IMG/VR virus record: IMGVR_UViG_3300025000_000061
Coordinates: 87,783-151,782 of that record
Reading direction: 5' to 3' (one strand)
DNA from: a virus
Length of the DNA stretch: 64,000 nt
This document shows positions 34,309 through 43,180 of this stretch, in pieces. A program made the position numbers and the translations under genes. The notes below the pieces were generated by a model that worked only from the letters and a program-made list of their open reading frames with translations, had not been told where the DNA came from and made no database searches. Position 1 is the stretch's first letter, and every line of letters starts with the position of its first letter.

Positions 34309-35235
34309 TTGTCAGCAAAAATCAAAATTAATATAGAAGAAGTAAAAAGGGAAATGTATAATATTAAAACAATTAAAAAACTTGGTGAAATATTTAATTG
34401 TGGTAGAAATTATATGAGTAAATATCTTTTACAGAATAATTTATACGAAGAATATTGTTCAATACACAACAAACAACCAAAAACTCAAAAAGAATATTGT
34501 ATTATTTGCAATTCAGACAATCAAGTGAATAAATATAAAGGAAAACCATATTGCAAAAAACATTTTAATCATATGGTTAGATATGGTGAGGTTGTAGAAA
34601 AAACTATATATGATAAGAATGATTATATCTTTGAAAATGATATTGTTAAAATTGTATTACGTGATAAATATCAAAATATAAATGGTTATTGTATTATTGA
34701 TAAAGAAGATTATGATAAAGTTAAAAACTATAAATGGTATAAATCATATGGTTATTGTAAGACAAAAAGTATCATTAAAGATAATGGAGTTTCCATACAT
34801 AATGTAATTATGGATAATTTAGAACATATTGATGAGATAATATATGATCACAGAAATAAAGATAGATTAAATAATAAAAAAGAAAATTTAAGATTAGCCA
34901 CACAACAAGAAAATACTATGAATATGGGAATGAAAAATACAAATACTAGTGGAGTTACTGGTGTTCAACAATATAATAGAGATTCAGAATCAAAATGGGA
35001 TGCAAAAATAACTTATAAATATAAACCTATTCATTTAGGTAGATACTTAGATTTTGATGAAGCAGTTATAGCAAGATTAGAAGGTGAAGCAAAATATTTT
35101 AAAGAATATTCACCTAATTTTAATAAAGATACAAATACTATCTGTTTAGATTATATATCATATGATAGTAAATTACATAGATACATAGAGATGTCATTAG
35201 ACGGTAAAATACTTATAGACAAAACTATAAAATAA
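34309..35235 (+). CDS. HNH endonuclease with AP2 DNA-binding domain
   Basis: TTG at 34309 follows AAAGGAG and is chosen over the longer frame starting inside nrdJ. The N-terminal part has a helix-turn-helix-like region and a Cys4/His zinc element (YCIICNSDN, YCKKHFN). The centre has the HNH core (HNVIMDNL, YDHRNKDRLNNKKENLR) and the end an AP2 repeat (SGVTGVQQYNRDSESKW, HLGRYLDFDEA). This is a typical free-standing homing-type endonuclease. Its position right after nrdJ matches the habit of such nucleases to sit beside RNR genes. Confidence 0.88.
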   Translation: MSAKIKINIEEVKREMYNIKTIKKLGEIFNCGRNYMSKYLLQNNLYEEYCSIHNKQPKTQKEYCIICNSDNQVNKYKGKPYCKKHFNHMVRYGEVVEKTIYDKNDYIFENDIVKIVLRDKYQNINGYCIIDKEDYDKVKNYKWYKSYGYCKTKSIIKDNGVSIHNVIMDNLEHIDEIIYDHRNKDRLNNKKENLRLATQQENTMNMGMKNTNTSGVTGVQQYNRDSESKWDAKITYKYKPIHLGRYLDFDEAVIARLEGEAKYFKEYSPNFNKDTNTICLDYISYDSKLHRYIEMSLDGKILIDKTIK

Positions 35236-35273
35236 ATAAATAAATAAATAAAAACAAAAGGAGAATAAACTAC

Positions 35274-35759
35274 ATGAATAATAAAATTAACTGTACATTA
35301 GACGATCAAAATATAACTCTTCCCAAATATGAATCAATTTGTGCTTCAGGAATGGATTTAAGAGCATGGAAATATTCAATCCCTCATTTCTTAAAAGAAA
35401 CAAATGATTTCCCCGAACAAGGTCTTGATTTATATCCAGGTGATAGAATTTTAATTAAAACAGGATTACATATTGAATTTCCACCAAATACAGAAGCACA
35501 AATTAGACCGCGTTCTGGTTTAGCATTGAAAAACGGTATTTCAATCGTTAATTCTCCTGCCACAATTGACGAAGATTATCGTGGTGACATAGGAGTTATT
35601 CTTATTAATATGGGAGATGAACCATTTAATATTAAACAAGGCGATAGAATTGCTCAACTTGTATTCCAAGAAGTTAAAAAATATGATTTAAAAATTGTTG
35701 ATAAATTATCTGAAACGGTACGTGGTCAAGGTGGTTTTGGTTCTACTTTAATTAAATAA
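35274..35759 (+). CDS. dut: dUTP diphosphatase (dUTPase)
   Basis: All five trimeric dUTPase motifs are present in 161 residues: GMDLRAW, PRSGLALKNGI, VNSPATIDEDYRGDI, GDRIAQLVF and the C-terminal RGQGGFGST loop. It converts dUTP to dUMP, keeping uracil out of phage DNA and feeding the thymidylate synthase encoded at 51965. It ends the reductase operon and is followed by a strong terminator. Confidence 0.95.
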   Translation: MNNKINCTLDDQNITLPKYESICASGMDLRAWKYSIPHFLKETNDFPEQGLDLYPGDRILIKTGLHIEFPPNTEAQIRPRSGLALKNGISIVNSPATIDEDYRGDIGVILINMGDEPFNIKQGDRIAQLVFQEVKKYDLKIVDKLSETVRGQGGFGSTLIK

Positions 35760-35773
35760 TTAGATTAATAAAG

Positions 35774-35813
35774 TTTAGCAGAGGTAAACATAAATTAAAA
35801 AACCTCTGCTAAA
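35774..35813 (+). terminator. hairpin terminator after dut
   Basis: A perfect 12-bp stem (35774-35785 with 35802-35813) around a 16-nt A-rich loop follows the dUTPase stop by 14 bases. The downstream T run is poor, and the A-rich loop side would suit termination from the other strand too. Confidence 0.7.
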
Positions 35814-35871
35814 TTACAATAATCACTAACATTAAACAATAATAAATACAAAGAAAAATGGAAATAATATC

Positions 35872-35900
35872 TTGACAAAATATAAAAATAAATGTAAAAT
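35872..35900 (+). promoter_or_regulatory. sigma-A promoter
   Basis: TTGACA (35872-35877), 17-bp spacer, TAAAAT (35895-35900), 28 bp before the ATG at 35928. It opens the block of small genes up to about 40.9 kb. Confidence 0.78.
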
Positions 35901-35927
35901 ATAAACACAAGAAAGGACAAACTTTAA

Positions 35928-36194
35928 ATGGAAGAAAAAGAATCAAATATTTTAAACAATCAAAATAAGCCCAAAGAATTCAAATGTATCAAAGAGAAAT
36001 GTTTTTTATATTTTAATAGTGACGATTACTATGAAGTTTGTCAATTAATCAGTAAATATGTGTTATTAGACAAATGTTATGGTATTAAAGAAATACCTAA
36101 TAAAAAAGAAGAAGTAGCATGTAAAATTGCAAATTTAATAAAAGAATTAGACTGTCTTAATGAATTAGAAGAATTAATTAGGATCAATCAATAA
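35928..36194 (+). CDS. small hypothetical protein (88 aa)
   Basis: First gene after the promoter; AAAGGAC upstream. Acidic helical protein with a few Cys (CIKEKCFLYF, DKCYGI, LDCLNE). No family recognised. Confidence 0.7.
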   Translation: MEEKESNILNNQNKPKEFKCIKEKCFLYFNSDDYYEVCQLISKYVLLDKCYGIKEIPNKKEEVACKIANLIKELDCLNELEELIRINQ

Positions 36195-36242
36195 TAAAAT
36201 AATAATATAAAATAAAAAATATAAAAAGGGGGATACTGATAC

Positions 36243-36923
36243 ATGATAACTACAAAAACAACTAAAGAAAACTTCATTAAAAACCTAATCAATAAATTAA
36301 ATAGTGAGAATGAAGATAGAATCCATCACAATAAAAAACCAATTGATGTATGCTATATAGTATCAGTAATTGACCAACAAATAGAAAAATGTAAAGAATT
36401 TATAGACGATATTACTAAGCATACATATCACATTAACGGTTATGATGAAGATAATTCTGGAGGTTATACAAATGGTAAAATTAAAATATTAATTGAAAAA
36501 TCAGACGAAGAAAAAGAATCAGAACATTGGGCAGATGCGTATTATAATTATTGCTATTATATAGAATTCCTATATGATGAAAGACATTGGGGATATTGTG
36601 AATGTACTCCTGAAGATGAAGGATACAATGAAAAACATCAATGTTGTGGAAATGGCTGTGATTGGAATTCCCCTGCTTTTAGAATAGAAAAAATAACCGA
36701 TTTAAATTATTGCACATGGGATGGTTTAGAAAAAGATTATTGGGAATATCAAGAAAATTTCGATTTAAATGAAAAAAATAAAAATAAAGAAGTAGAAAAA
36801 TTTAAATTAGAGCAAGAAAAACAATATTTAAGAGATAGGATTAAAGAATTACAAGATGAATTAGATAGATTAGATAATAAAGAAAAGCAAAAAGAATATG
36901 GTAATTTAACAATAGTAAAATAA
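36243..36923 (+). CDS. hypothetical phage protein with coiled-coil end (226 aa)
   Basis: AAAAGGGGG precedes the ATG. The middle is unusually rich in Cys, Tyr, His and Trp (YYNYCYYIEF, ECTPEDEGY, CCGNGCDWNS), suggesting a metal-bound fold, and the last 55 residues form a charged coiled coil. No family recognised. Confidence 0.7.
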   Translation: MITTKTTKENFIKNLINKLNSENEDRIHHNKKPIDVCYIVSVIDQQIEKCKEFIDDITKHTYHINGYDEDNSGGYTNGKIKILIEKSDEEKESEHWADAYYNYCYYIEFLYDERHWGYCECTPEDEGYNEKHQCCGNGCDWNSPAFRIEKITDLNYCTWDGLEKDYWEYQENFDLNEKNKNKEVEKFKLEQEKQYLRDRIKELQDELDRLDNKEKQKEYGNLTIVK

Positions 36924-36954
36924 TAATAGAGAAAAAACAAAGGAGAAATTATAT

Positions 36955-37695
36955 ATGTCACAATTAATCGAAACAAATACCATTAATCCTCATATTGCTA
37001 TTCAAAATCCAGAAAACATTTGCTTTAATTGTCTTCAAGAAGGAAATGTACACATAATTCATATTCCTGCACTTAATCATGGTGGTAAATTTCAATTATT
37101 TTCATCTCGTCTGCAACTCTGCCCGACATGCTACAATCTCACAAATCCTATATGGTGGAAGTTAGAAATCATAAAATCATATTCAGAATATAATATGTTG
37201 CAATTGAATTACAAATATGAATCAGAAATATTAAATTTTATAAATCAAATGCCATTAGCAGGACAGGAATTATTCTATGCTAGATATGGAAATGGTATAA
37301 ATTGCGATTTAATGCAAGGTCAAGATTGGATAGATTGTGCGTTAGATAAACTACCACATGAGAAATGTAAAGAGTATGGTTATTACTCTCTAGAAGAAAG
37401 AAAAGCATATTATGATAAATTTCATATATGCGATAAAGTTAGAATTGTTGTTAAAGATAAAGATAATTATAAAGAATCAAGATGTCCATTTGGTGCATTT
37501 GGTAATGATGATGGAACTTCCGAAGGTCATAAACCACATCATCAATGTTATGAATGTCAAATGTTTGAAACTAGAGATAGTGAAAGTGAGATAAAAGTTA
37601 TGGATAAAGAAGATTTTGAGATATATGAGTTAGAAAATAAGTTAGCATTGAAAATATTACTAAAAAAAAGAGAGGTAGATAAATTATATGACTAA
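36955..37695 (+). CDS. hypothetical Cys-rich phage protein (246 aa)
   Basis: AAAGGAG before the ATG. An N-terminal zinc-like site (CFNCLQEGN, LCPTCYNL), a central helical region, and a second Cys/His region (ESRCPFGAFG, HHQCYECQMF), then an acidic helix. The order recalls uncharacterised phage proteins with two zinc knuckles. It overlaps the next gene by 8 bases. Confidence 0.7.
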   Translation: MSQLIETNTINPHIAIQNPENICFNCLQEGNVHIIHIPALNHGGKFQLFSSRLQLCPTCYNLTNPIWWKLEIIKSYSEYNMLQLNYKYESEILNFINQMPLAGQELFYARYGNGINCDLMQGQDWIDCALDKLPHEKCKEYGYYSLEERKAYYDKFHICDKVRIVVKDKDNYKESRCPFGAFGNDDGTSEGHKPHHQCYECQMFETRDSESEIKVMDKEDFEIYELENKLALKILLKKREVDKLYD

Positions 37696-37888
37696 ATTTG
37701 AAAAATATATGAACATTCTTTTTAAAACATGTGGAAGTATATTTTTACTTTATACTATATTATATTTATTAAATTATTATCAACCAAGTAAAATAAGCAT
37801 AGCATTTCATATGTTTATCATCGGAGTATTTTGTTTATTAGCAAAATTTACAAACAATAAGAAAAATAAAAAGGAGGAGAATATTTAA
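37688..37888 (+). CDS. small membrane protein (66 aa)
   Basis: Starts inside the end of the previous gene, with AGAGGT upstream. Two hydrophobic helices (about 13-29 and 38-53) with a basic C-terminus that should lie in the cytoplasm. Function unknown. Confidence 0.68.
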   Translation: MTKFEKYMNILFKTCGSIFLLYTILYLLNYYQPSKISIAFHMFIIGVFCLLAKFTNNKKNKKEENI

Positions 37889-37889
37889 T

Positions 37890-38168
37890 ATGATTAAAGT
37901 AATTGAAACCAATTTGTCTATAGATAATAATGACAATATAGCAGATCATCAATCAAGAGTAATCGAGATAGAAAGTTGGGATAGTTTCATTGAAGAAATA
38001 AAAGAATGTAAAACAGTAATTAGAAATTCAATCTTAGGTTGCATGAGTGGTTGCACAATACCTAGAGAATCAAAAGTAGAAAATCTTAAATATGATGATA
38101 GAACATTGTCATGTGATGTTTATAATTATATAGGTATGAAAACAAAGAAATTAGTTTATAGAATTTAA
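37890..38168 (+). CDS. hypothetical phage protein (92 aa)
   Basis: The ATG follows the previous stop by one base, with AAAGGAGG in the end of that gene. A Cys-containing centre (LGCMSGCTIP). No family recognised. Confidence 0.68.
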   Translation: MIKVIETNLSIDNNDNIADHQSRVIEIESWDSFIEEIKECKTVIRNSILGCMSGCTIPRESKVENLKYDDRTLSCDVYNYIGMKTKKLVYRI

Positions 38169-38202
38169 TTAATAAAACAATAAAATAAAAGGAGAATAAA
38201 AC

Positions 38203-38751
38203 ATGAATAAAATAATGATACTCAAAGCAAATAGTCAAGCAATACATATGTTAGGTGATATCAGTAGAGAAAATGATGAACATATCAGAGTGCATGAAGA
38301 AACAGAAACACACTACATAGGCAACTTCGAAGAGGGATTAGGATTTATAAATATTGAGTTTAGAAAAGAAGATTGTAGACCATTAACTGAAGAAGAGAGA
38401 AAAGAATTAAATGGTAAATGGTATAGTATTAATGGTACTCCTTTATATAAAATTTATGTTGACGAACAAGGTGATATTATAAAAGGTAAATGTATAATGA
38501 AGAAAGGTATCATTAATAAGATTACTGATTCTGAAGGTGATAATAAACATTCTGATTGGATTGGATTTAATATAGAATTTCCAGAAGATATTGAAATAGG
38601 AGTAAGTATGATTATGTTTACTGAAAATGTTGGTTATATTACAACATCTAAAGTTACTAATGTAGAGATTATTGATAATGATTATATAATTTATACAAAG
38701 AATAGTATTTATTATATATCATTACAAAGTTTAAACTTTGTAATCATTTAA
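38203..38751 (+). CDS. hypothetical phage protein (182 aa)
   Basis: AAAGGAG before the ATG. Beta-rich, acidic, with a possible SH3-like end (IIDNDYIIYTKNSIYYI). The 3' end contains the palindrome CAAAGTTTAAACTTTG (38727-38742). No family recognised. Confidence 0.68.
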   Translation: MNKIMILKANSQAIHMLGDISRENDEHIRVHEETETHYIGNFEEGLGFINIEFRKEDCRPLTEEERKELNGKWYSINGTPLYKIYVDEQGDIIKGKCIMKKGIINKITDSEGDNKHSDWIGFNIEFPEDIEIGVSMIMFTENVGYITTSKVTNVEIIDNDYIIYTKNSIYYISLQSLNFVII

Positions 38752-38786
38752 AAAACTAATATAATTATAAAAGGAGGTAAATAGTT

Positions 38787-39647
38787 ATTCAATTTAATAA
38801 AGAAAACTTAATAAAATCTCCACTTAATTATGTCGGAGGCAAGTTTAAATTACTTCCTCAAATTCTACCACTATTTCCTGATAATATAGATACATTTATT
38901 GATTTATTTTGTGGTGGAGCAAATGTAGCAGTTAATGTAAAAGCAAATAAAATTATATGTAATGATATTCTTACTGAAGTAATGGTATTTTATTGTGTAT
39001 GTGAAACATTCCCTCTAAAATACATAATCAACCAAACAGAATCAGTAATAGAAGAATTTAATTTATCAAAAGATAATCAAGAAGGTTATCTAAAATTAAG
39101 AAAACATTATAACGAAGGAGATAAAAATTGGAAATATTTTTATACTCTTGTGGCACATTCATTTAGTAATCAAATTAGATTTAATAATAGAAAAGAATTT
39201 AACATGCCATTTGGCAAAAGAACATTTAATTCTGTCATGAAAGATAATTTAATTAAATTTGTAGAGAGTATAAAAAATAAAAATATTGAATTTGCAAATT
39301 TAGATTTTAAAGAATTTAACATTAATGAATTAACCAAAAATGATTTTATATTTTGTGATCCTCCATACCTAATAACTTGTGCTTCATATAATGAAAATGG
39401 TGGATGGAAAGAAAAAGATGAAATAGACTTATTAAATCTACTTGATAAATTGTATGATAAGGGTATTAGATTTGCACTTTCTAATGTGCTTGAAAGTAAA
39501 GGTAATAGCAATGACATATTGAAAAAGTGGGTTAAAGACAAGGGATATAATATACATAAATTGAATGTAAAGTATGGCAACGCAAATTATCAACGGAAAG
39601 ATAAAAGTGATAGTACGACATTAGAAGTATTGATTACTAATTATTAA
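38787..39647 (+). CDS. Dam-family adenine-N6 DNA methyltransferase, ATT start
   Basis: The first ATG (38982) would delete the SAM-binding motif. GGAGG at 38773-38777 is 9 nt before ATT at 38787, giving (M)QFNKENLIKSPLNYVGGKF, the normal start of Dam-type enzymes. Motif I is DLFCGGANVAV (about residue 38) and motif IV is CDPPY (about 190), in alpha-class order. At 286 residues it is full length. It methylates adenine in DNA, probably for protection from restriction or for control; the target site cannot be read from sequence. Confidence 0.88.
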   Translation: MQFNKENLIKSPLNYVGGKFKLLPQILPLFPDNIDTFIDLFCGGANVAVNVKANKIICNDILTEVMVFYCVCETFPLKYIINQTESVIEEFNLSKDNQEGYLKLRKHYNEGDKNWKYFYTLVAHSFSNQIRFNNRKEFNMPFGKRTFNSVMKDNLIKFVESIKNKNIEFANLDFKEFNINELTKNDFIFCDPPYLITCASYNENGGWKEKDEIDLLNLLDKLYDKGIRFALSNVLESKGNSNDILKKWVKDKGYNIHKLNVKYGNANYQRKDKSDSTTLEVLITNY

Positions 39648-39671
39648 AATAAAATATAGGAGGAAAATAAA

Positions 39672-40898
39672 ACGAATATTGCAATTATAGATGCGGATTT
39701 AATAGGGAGAAAGAAACATAGATTTCCTAATTTAGCATGTATGAAATTAAGTGGTTATTATAAAGAACAAGGACATAGAGTAAAATTAATTACTGATTAT
39801 AGAAATTTATTTTCAGAATATATAGTATCACCACAAGAACAAGAACCTAATTTTAATTTCTTAATGCTTGATGATATTAATGGAAAGAAAAATGTAAGAT
39901 ACTATAGAGAACAAGATATTATATTTGATAAAATCATCATTAGTAAAGTATTCACAGATACACCAATCCCATTACAAATTAAACATTTAGATATATGTGA
40001 ATATGGTGGCACAGGGTTTTACTATGATAAAGCAGAACCTTTACCTGATTATATAGAACATCATAAACCAGATTATAATCTATATGATGAATGGGTAAAT
40101 GAACAAATTAATAATGGTGGTAAAAAATTAAATTATAAATATTATCTTGATTATTCGATTGGATTCACCAGTAGAGGTTGTTTTCGTAAATGTCCATTTT
40201 GTGTTAATAAAAACTATGATAAAGTAATATTGCACAGTCCCATTGAAGAATTTATTGATCAAGATAGAAAATACATATGTTTATTAGATGATAATATTTT
40301 AGGTTATGGTCAATGGAAATCAATATTTGACTCACTTCAAAAAACAGGTAAAAGGTTTGAATACAAACAAGGTATGGATTTAAGATTAATCACTGAAGAA
40401 AAAGCAAAGATACTTACAGAAAGTAAATATATTGGTAAATACATATTTGCATTTGATAATATTAATGATAAAGAATCCATTGAAGAAAAATTAAAATTAT
40501 GGAAAAAATATTGTATTATAGACCAAAAAACTAAATTATATGTATTCTGTGGATTTGACAGAAATGATAAATGGGATTATAGTTTTTGGGTTCAAGATAT
40601 CAAAGATACTTTTGAACGTATAAAAATACTTATGAAATACGGTTGTTTACCATACATAATGAGATTTAATAGATATGGGGAAAGTCCATATAAAGGTACA
40701 TACATAAATATTGCAAGATGGTGTAATCAACCTAATTTTTATACTAAAAAAAATTATAGAGAGTTTTGTTTTGCTAATGGTGAAAATAGTTCTACTGTTA
40801 AATATCTTAATGAATTAGAAGAAAATCATTCAGATATAGCAAAAGAATATTTTGATTTAAGGTTTGATGATTTAAATCAATATAAAGTAGTAAAATAA
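39672..40898 (+). CDS. B12-binding-type radical SAM protein, ACG start
   Basis: GGAGG at 39659-39663 is 8 nt before ACG at 39672; no other start covers the conserved N-terminus (NIAIIDADLIGRKKHRFPNLA), which resembles a cobalamin-binding Rossmann domain. The SAM [4Fe-4S] motif is RGCFRKCPFC near residue 165 (CxxxCxxC). The rest matches a phage family often called B12-binding radical SAM protein. Its substrate is unknown; nucleotide or protein modification are possible. The codon ACG is not in the usual bacterial start set. Confidence 0.85.
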   Translation, partial: TNIAIIDADLIGRKKHRFPNLACMKLSGYYKEQGHRVKLITDYRNLFSEYIVSPQEQEPNFNFLMLDDINGKKNVRYYREQDIIFDKIIISKVFTDTPIPLQIKHLDICEYGGTGFYYDKAEPLPDYIEHHKPDYNLYDEWVNEQINNGGKKLNYKYYLDYSIGFTSRGCFRKCPFCVNKNYDKVILHSPIEEFIDQDRKYICLLDDNILGYGQWKSIFDSLQKTGKRFEYKQGMDLRLITEEKAKILTESKYIGKYIFAFDNINDKESIEEKLKLWKKYCIIDQKTKLYVFCGFDRNDKWDYSFWVQDIKDTFERIKILMKYGCLPYIMRFNRYGESPYKGTYINIARWCNQPNFYTKKNYREFCFANGENSSTVKYLNELEENHSDIAKEYFDLRFDDLNQYKVVK

Positions 40899-40939
40899 AA
40901 ATATTACAAATATAATGTTAAATATTCAAATATTACAAT

Positions 40940-41012
40940 TTCAGAAACCCAGTAATATCAAGGGCTTCTGAATATCAAAATCATAATAAATTATAGGTTT
41001 TATCTTAACCTA
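40940..41012 (+). promoter_or_regulatory. two hairpins in the leader of a broken gene
   Basis: Hairpin one pairs 40940-40946 with 40966-40972 (7 bp), extended inward by CCC/GGG (48-50 with 62-64). Its AAACCC and AGGGCTT arms resemble the CAAACCCTT motif of the other gaps. Hairpin two pairs 40994-40999 with 41007-41012. They fill the gap between the radical SAM gene and the frameshifted gene at 41029. Confidence 0.4.
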
Positions 41013-41028
41013 GAAAGGATAAAAATTA

Positions 41029-41209
41029 ATGAAAATTATATGCATTCATTATACAAAAAAAACAAGTTAAATGTTTAACTAGTGATGAAAAATGTAATTG
41101 TGATTTAGGATTAAAATGCCCTAAAGAATTTCAATGCCCACAATATGAAACAAATACAAAAAAGTAAAAAGAAGAATTCACATGTTTTGATTATAAATTA
41201 TTAATATAA
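41029..41209 (+). pseudogene. frameshifted cysteine-rich small protein
   Basis: ATG at 41029 opens a frame that stops after 13 codons. Removing one base of the A8 run at about 41055 joins it to a frame rich in Cys (CLTSDEKCNCDLGLKCPKEF), which then meets a TAA (41165-41167) and continues in the same frame to 41209 (EEFTCFDYK). Two faults in one 60-residue gene point to a decayed gene, although a homopolymer sequencing error could explain the first. Confidence 0.6.
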
Positions 41210-41227
41210 TAAAGGAGAGATATACAT

Positions 41228-41782
41228 ATGACTTTAGTAGTAAACTTTTTTGCTGGAAGTGGTGCAGGAAAATCAACAATGTCAACTGGTGTGTTTTCTG
41301 AATTAAAATGGATGGGTATTAATTCCGAGTATGTTGCTGAGTGGGTTAAGATGATGGTTTGGGAAGAACGTACAGCACCTTTTCAAAATCAAAACTACAT
41401 ATTCGGTAAACAACATTATAATATTCAACGTCTAGTAGATAAAGTAGATGTAGTAATCACAGATTCACCTATTATATTATCTGCATTTTATAATAATAAA
41501 ACAGAAGAAAACGAAATATTTAATCAACACATATTAAATGAATTCAATAAGTTTAATAATGTTAATTATTTTATTGATAGAGTTAAACCTTTTAACCCCA
41601 AAGGTAGATTTCAAAATGAACAAGAGGCAAAACAAGATGATATAGAGTTAAAAGAATTATTAAATACATATGAAGTAAAATTTCAAATTGTTAAAGGAAT
41701 AAAAGAGAATGTTGAAATAATTGCAAATCAAATTAAAAATATGATTAATGCTCAGAAACAAGGTATTGCTTGGAGAAGTTAA
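41228..41782 (+). CDS. P-loop NTPase, NadR-type ribosylnicotinamide kinase-like (AAA_28)
   Basis: Walker A GSGAGKST lies at residues 10-17. Downstream are SEYVAEWVK, a QNYIFGKQH segment and VVITDSPIILSAFY. This set occurs in a widespread phage ATPase group of the AAA_28 fold, the fold of the nicotinamide riboside kinase half of NadR. The next gene is an NMN adenylyltransferase, the other half of NadR. The pair would make NAD+ from nicotinamide riboside if the kinase has that activity; the specificity is inferred. Confidence 0.7.
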   Translation: MTLVVNFFAGSGAGKSTMSTGVFSELKWMGINSEYVAEWVKMMVWEERTAPFQNQNYIFGKQHYNIQRLVDKVDVVITDSPIILSAFYNNKTEENEIFNQHILNEFNKFNNVNYFIDRVKPFNPKGRFQNEQEAKQDDIELKELLNTYEVKFQIVKGIKENVEIIANQIKNMINAQKQGIAWRS

Positions 41783-41831
41783 AAAGTTAACAAATAAAAT
41801 TAATAAAAAATAAAAGGAGATAAAAATAAAC

Positions 41832-42398
41832 ATGAAAACAGGAGTATTTTTAGCAAGAATGCAACCAGTTCATAACGCACATTTGCATTTAATTAAACAA
41901 ACATGTATTGAAAACGATGAAGTTATTATTATGATAGGAAGTGCAAATAAAGAATATGAAACAAGAAATCCATTTCCGATAGAATTAAGAGTAGGTATGT
42001 TAAATGGAGCATTGCTTAATAATTTTGATTTTGATCATGTAAACAAAATTAAAATATATGCTTTACCAGACTATACGCATGAAAAAGATTATGAAAATGA
42101 TAAAGAATGGGGATTATATTTATACTACAATATTATTTCAAAAACAAAAAATAATATGTTTTCATTGTATTATTCAGATGAACCAAGTATTATGTTGAAT
42201 TGGTTTGAAAATAAAATTAAAGAAAAAATTAATTTTAGATTTTTTGAACGTAATGAATTATTTGAGGGATTAAGTGCAACCAAAATAAGAGAAGCAATAG
42301 TTAATAATGATAGATTATATATTGAAAAATACTGTCCAAAATCAGTAATAAATAATTTAGAATTACTGCAAGGCATATTAAATAATATAAGGAGTTAA
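41832..42398 (+). CDS. nicotinamide-nucleotide adenylyltransferase (NMNAT, NadM/NadR type)
   Basis: The nucleotidyltransferase signature LARMQPVHNAHLHLI (residues 7-21, HxxH with His14 and His17) and the C-terminal GLSATKIREAI (ISxTxxR type) mark an NMNAT of 188 residues. A central GSANKEYETRNPFPIELR fits the same group. It joins NMN and ATP to NAD+. It lies 50 bases after the NRK-like kinase, probably in one operon. NAD+ rebuilding enzymes in phages are known to counter NAD-depleting defence; that use is inferred here. Confidence 0.9.
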   Translation: MKTGVFLARMQPVHNAHLHLIKQTCIENDEVIIMIGSANKEYETRNPFPIELRVGMLNGALLNNFDFDHVNKIKIYALPDYTHEKDYENDKEWGLYLYYNIISKTKNNMFSLYYSDEPSIMLNWFENKIKEKINFRFFERNELFEGLSATKIREAIVNNDRLYIEKYCPKSVINNLELLQGILNNIRS

Positions 42399-42403
42399 TA
42401 AAT

Positions 42404-42598
42404 ATGTCAAACACCTACTGTCCAATATGTGCAGAAAATATTGACAACGAACCATTTTGTTTTTCATGTGGAGAAATATCAGGTTCTAAATCAGAAGAAT
42501 ATAAATTACATGAAAGAGATTATTATATTAAAAAGCAAATTAAAATATTTGGAAAAATAATAGTAGAACCTAAAAATTATTTAAAGGAGGAAAACTAG
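42404..42598 (+). CDS. zinc-ribbon small protein (64 aa)
   Basis: ATG after AAGGAG at the end of the NMNAT gene. A zinc ribbon fills the first 30 residues (YCPICAEN, CFSCGEI), followed by a basic helix. It ends one base before the next start. Confidence 0.7.
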   Translation: MSNTYCPICAENIDNEPFCFSCGEISGSKSEEYKLHERDYYIKKQIKIFGKIIVEPKNYLKEEN

Positions 42599-42599
42599 C

Positions 42600-43133
42600 A
42601 TGTCAATTATGAAAGGTTTATATCAAAAATACATAATTCAAAAATCAGACGGAACACCTGTAGATCCTAATGCAGATTATTTTGTATTAAGGTTGGATAC
42701 TGATTCAAAAGCAAGAGCAGCAATTAGATTTTATGCTAATAGGATATATCAAGAAAATCCTAAATTAGCAGAAGATATTTGGAGAAGATGCCTTAACCAT
42801 TGGGAAAGAAAATATTTTGAAAAAGATAGGATTAATTTAGAAAATATAGAAATTACATTTGACACAAATAAAAAAAGATATGGTGTAGTAAATAAAGATT
42901 TAAATGATTATAAAAAAGGATTAAAAGTAGAAATACTAGATGAATATGAAGATAAAACAACTTTAGGAGATCGTGTTTATGTAGTTAGATTTATTGATAA
43001 TAGAAAAGAAATGTACATCAATAATAATAAAATTAGACATGTAATTACTGATGATGTTAATTATGAAAGTGTTTATTATGGTATAGAAGTATTTAGTGTA
43101 TGTCAAATTGATTTATTACCTAATGAATCATAA
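42600..43133 (+). CDS. conserved phage protein with KYIIQKSDG/YFVLRLD domain (177 aa)
   Basis: The first 65 residues (KYIIQKSDGTPVDPNADYFVLR followed by ARAAIRFYA) match a short protein that is very common in phages of many hosts and usually stands alone; its function is unknown. Here about 110 more residues follow, beta-rich and possibly an SH3-like fold. AAAGGAGG precedes the ATG. Confidence 0.75.
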   Translation: MSIMKGLYQKYIIQKSDGTPVDPNADYFVLRLDTDSKARAAIRFYANRIYQENPKLAEDIWRRCLNHWERKYFEKDRINLENIEITFDTNKKRYGVVNKDLNDYKKGLKVEILDEYEDKTTLGDRVYVVRFIDNRKEMYINNNKIRHVITDDVNYESVYYGIEVFSVCQIDLLPNES

Positions 43134-43180
43134 TTAATAGAAGTATCATTTTATTATAATATATAAAGGAGTAATTTATT

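Noticed and set aside
39170-39580. 136-codon frame on the minus strand within the Dam gene.
   Set aside because: It is a shadow of a clearly coding frame and has no ribosome binding site; the same holds for other minus-strand frames left of 55.9 kb.
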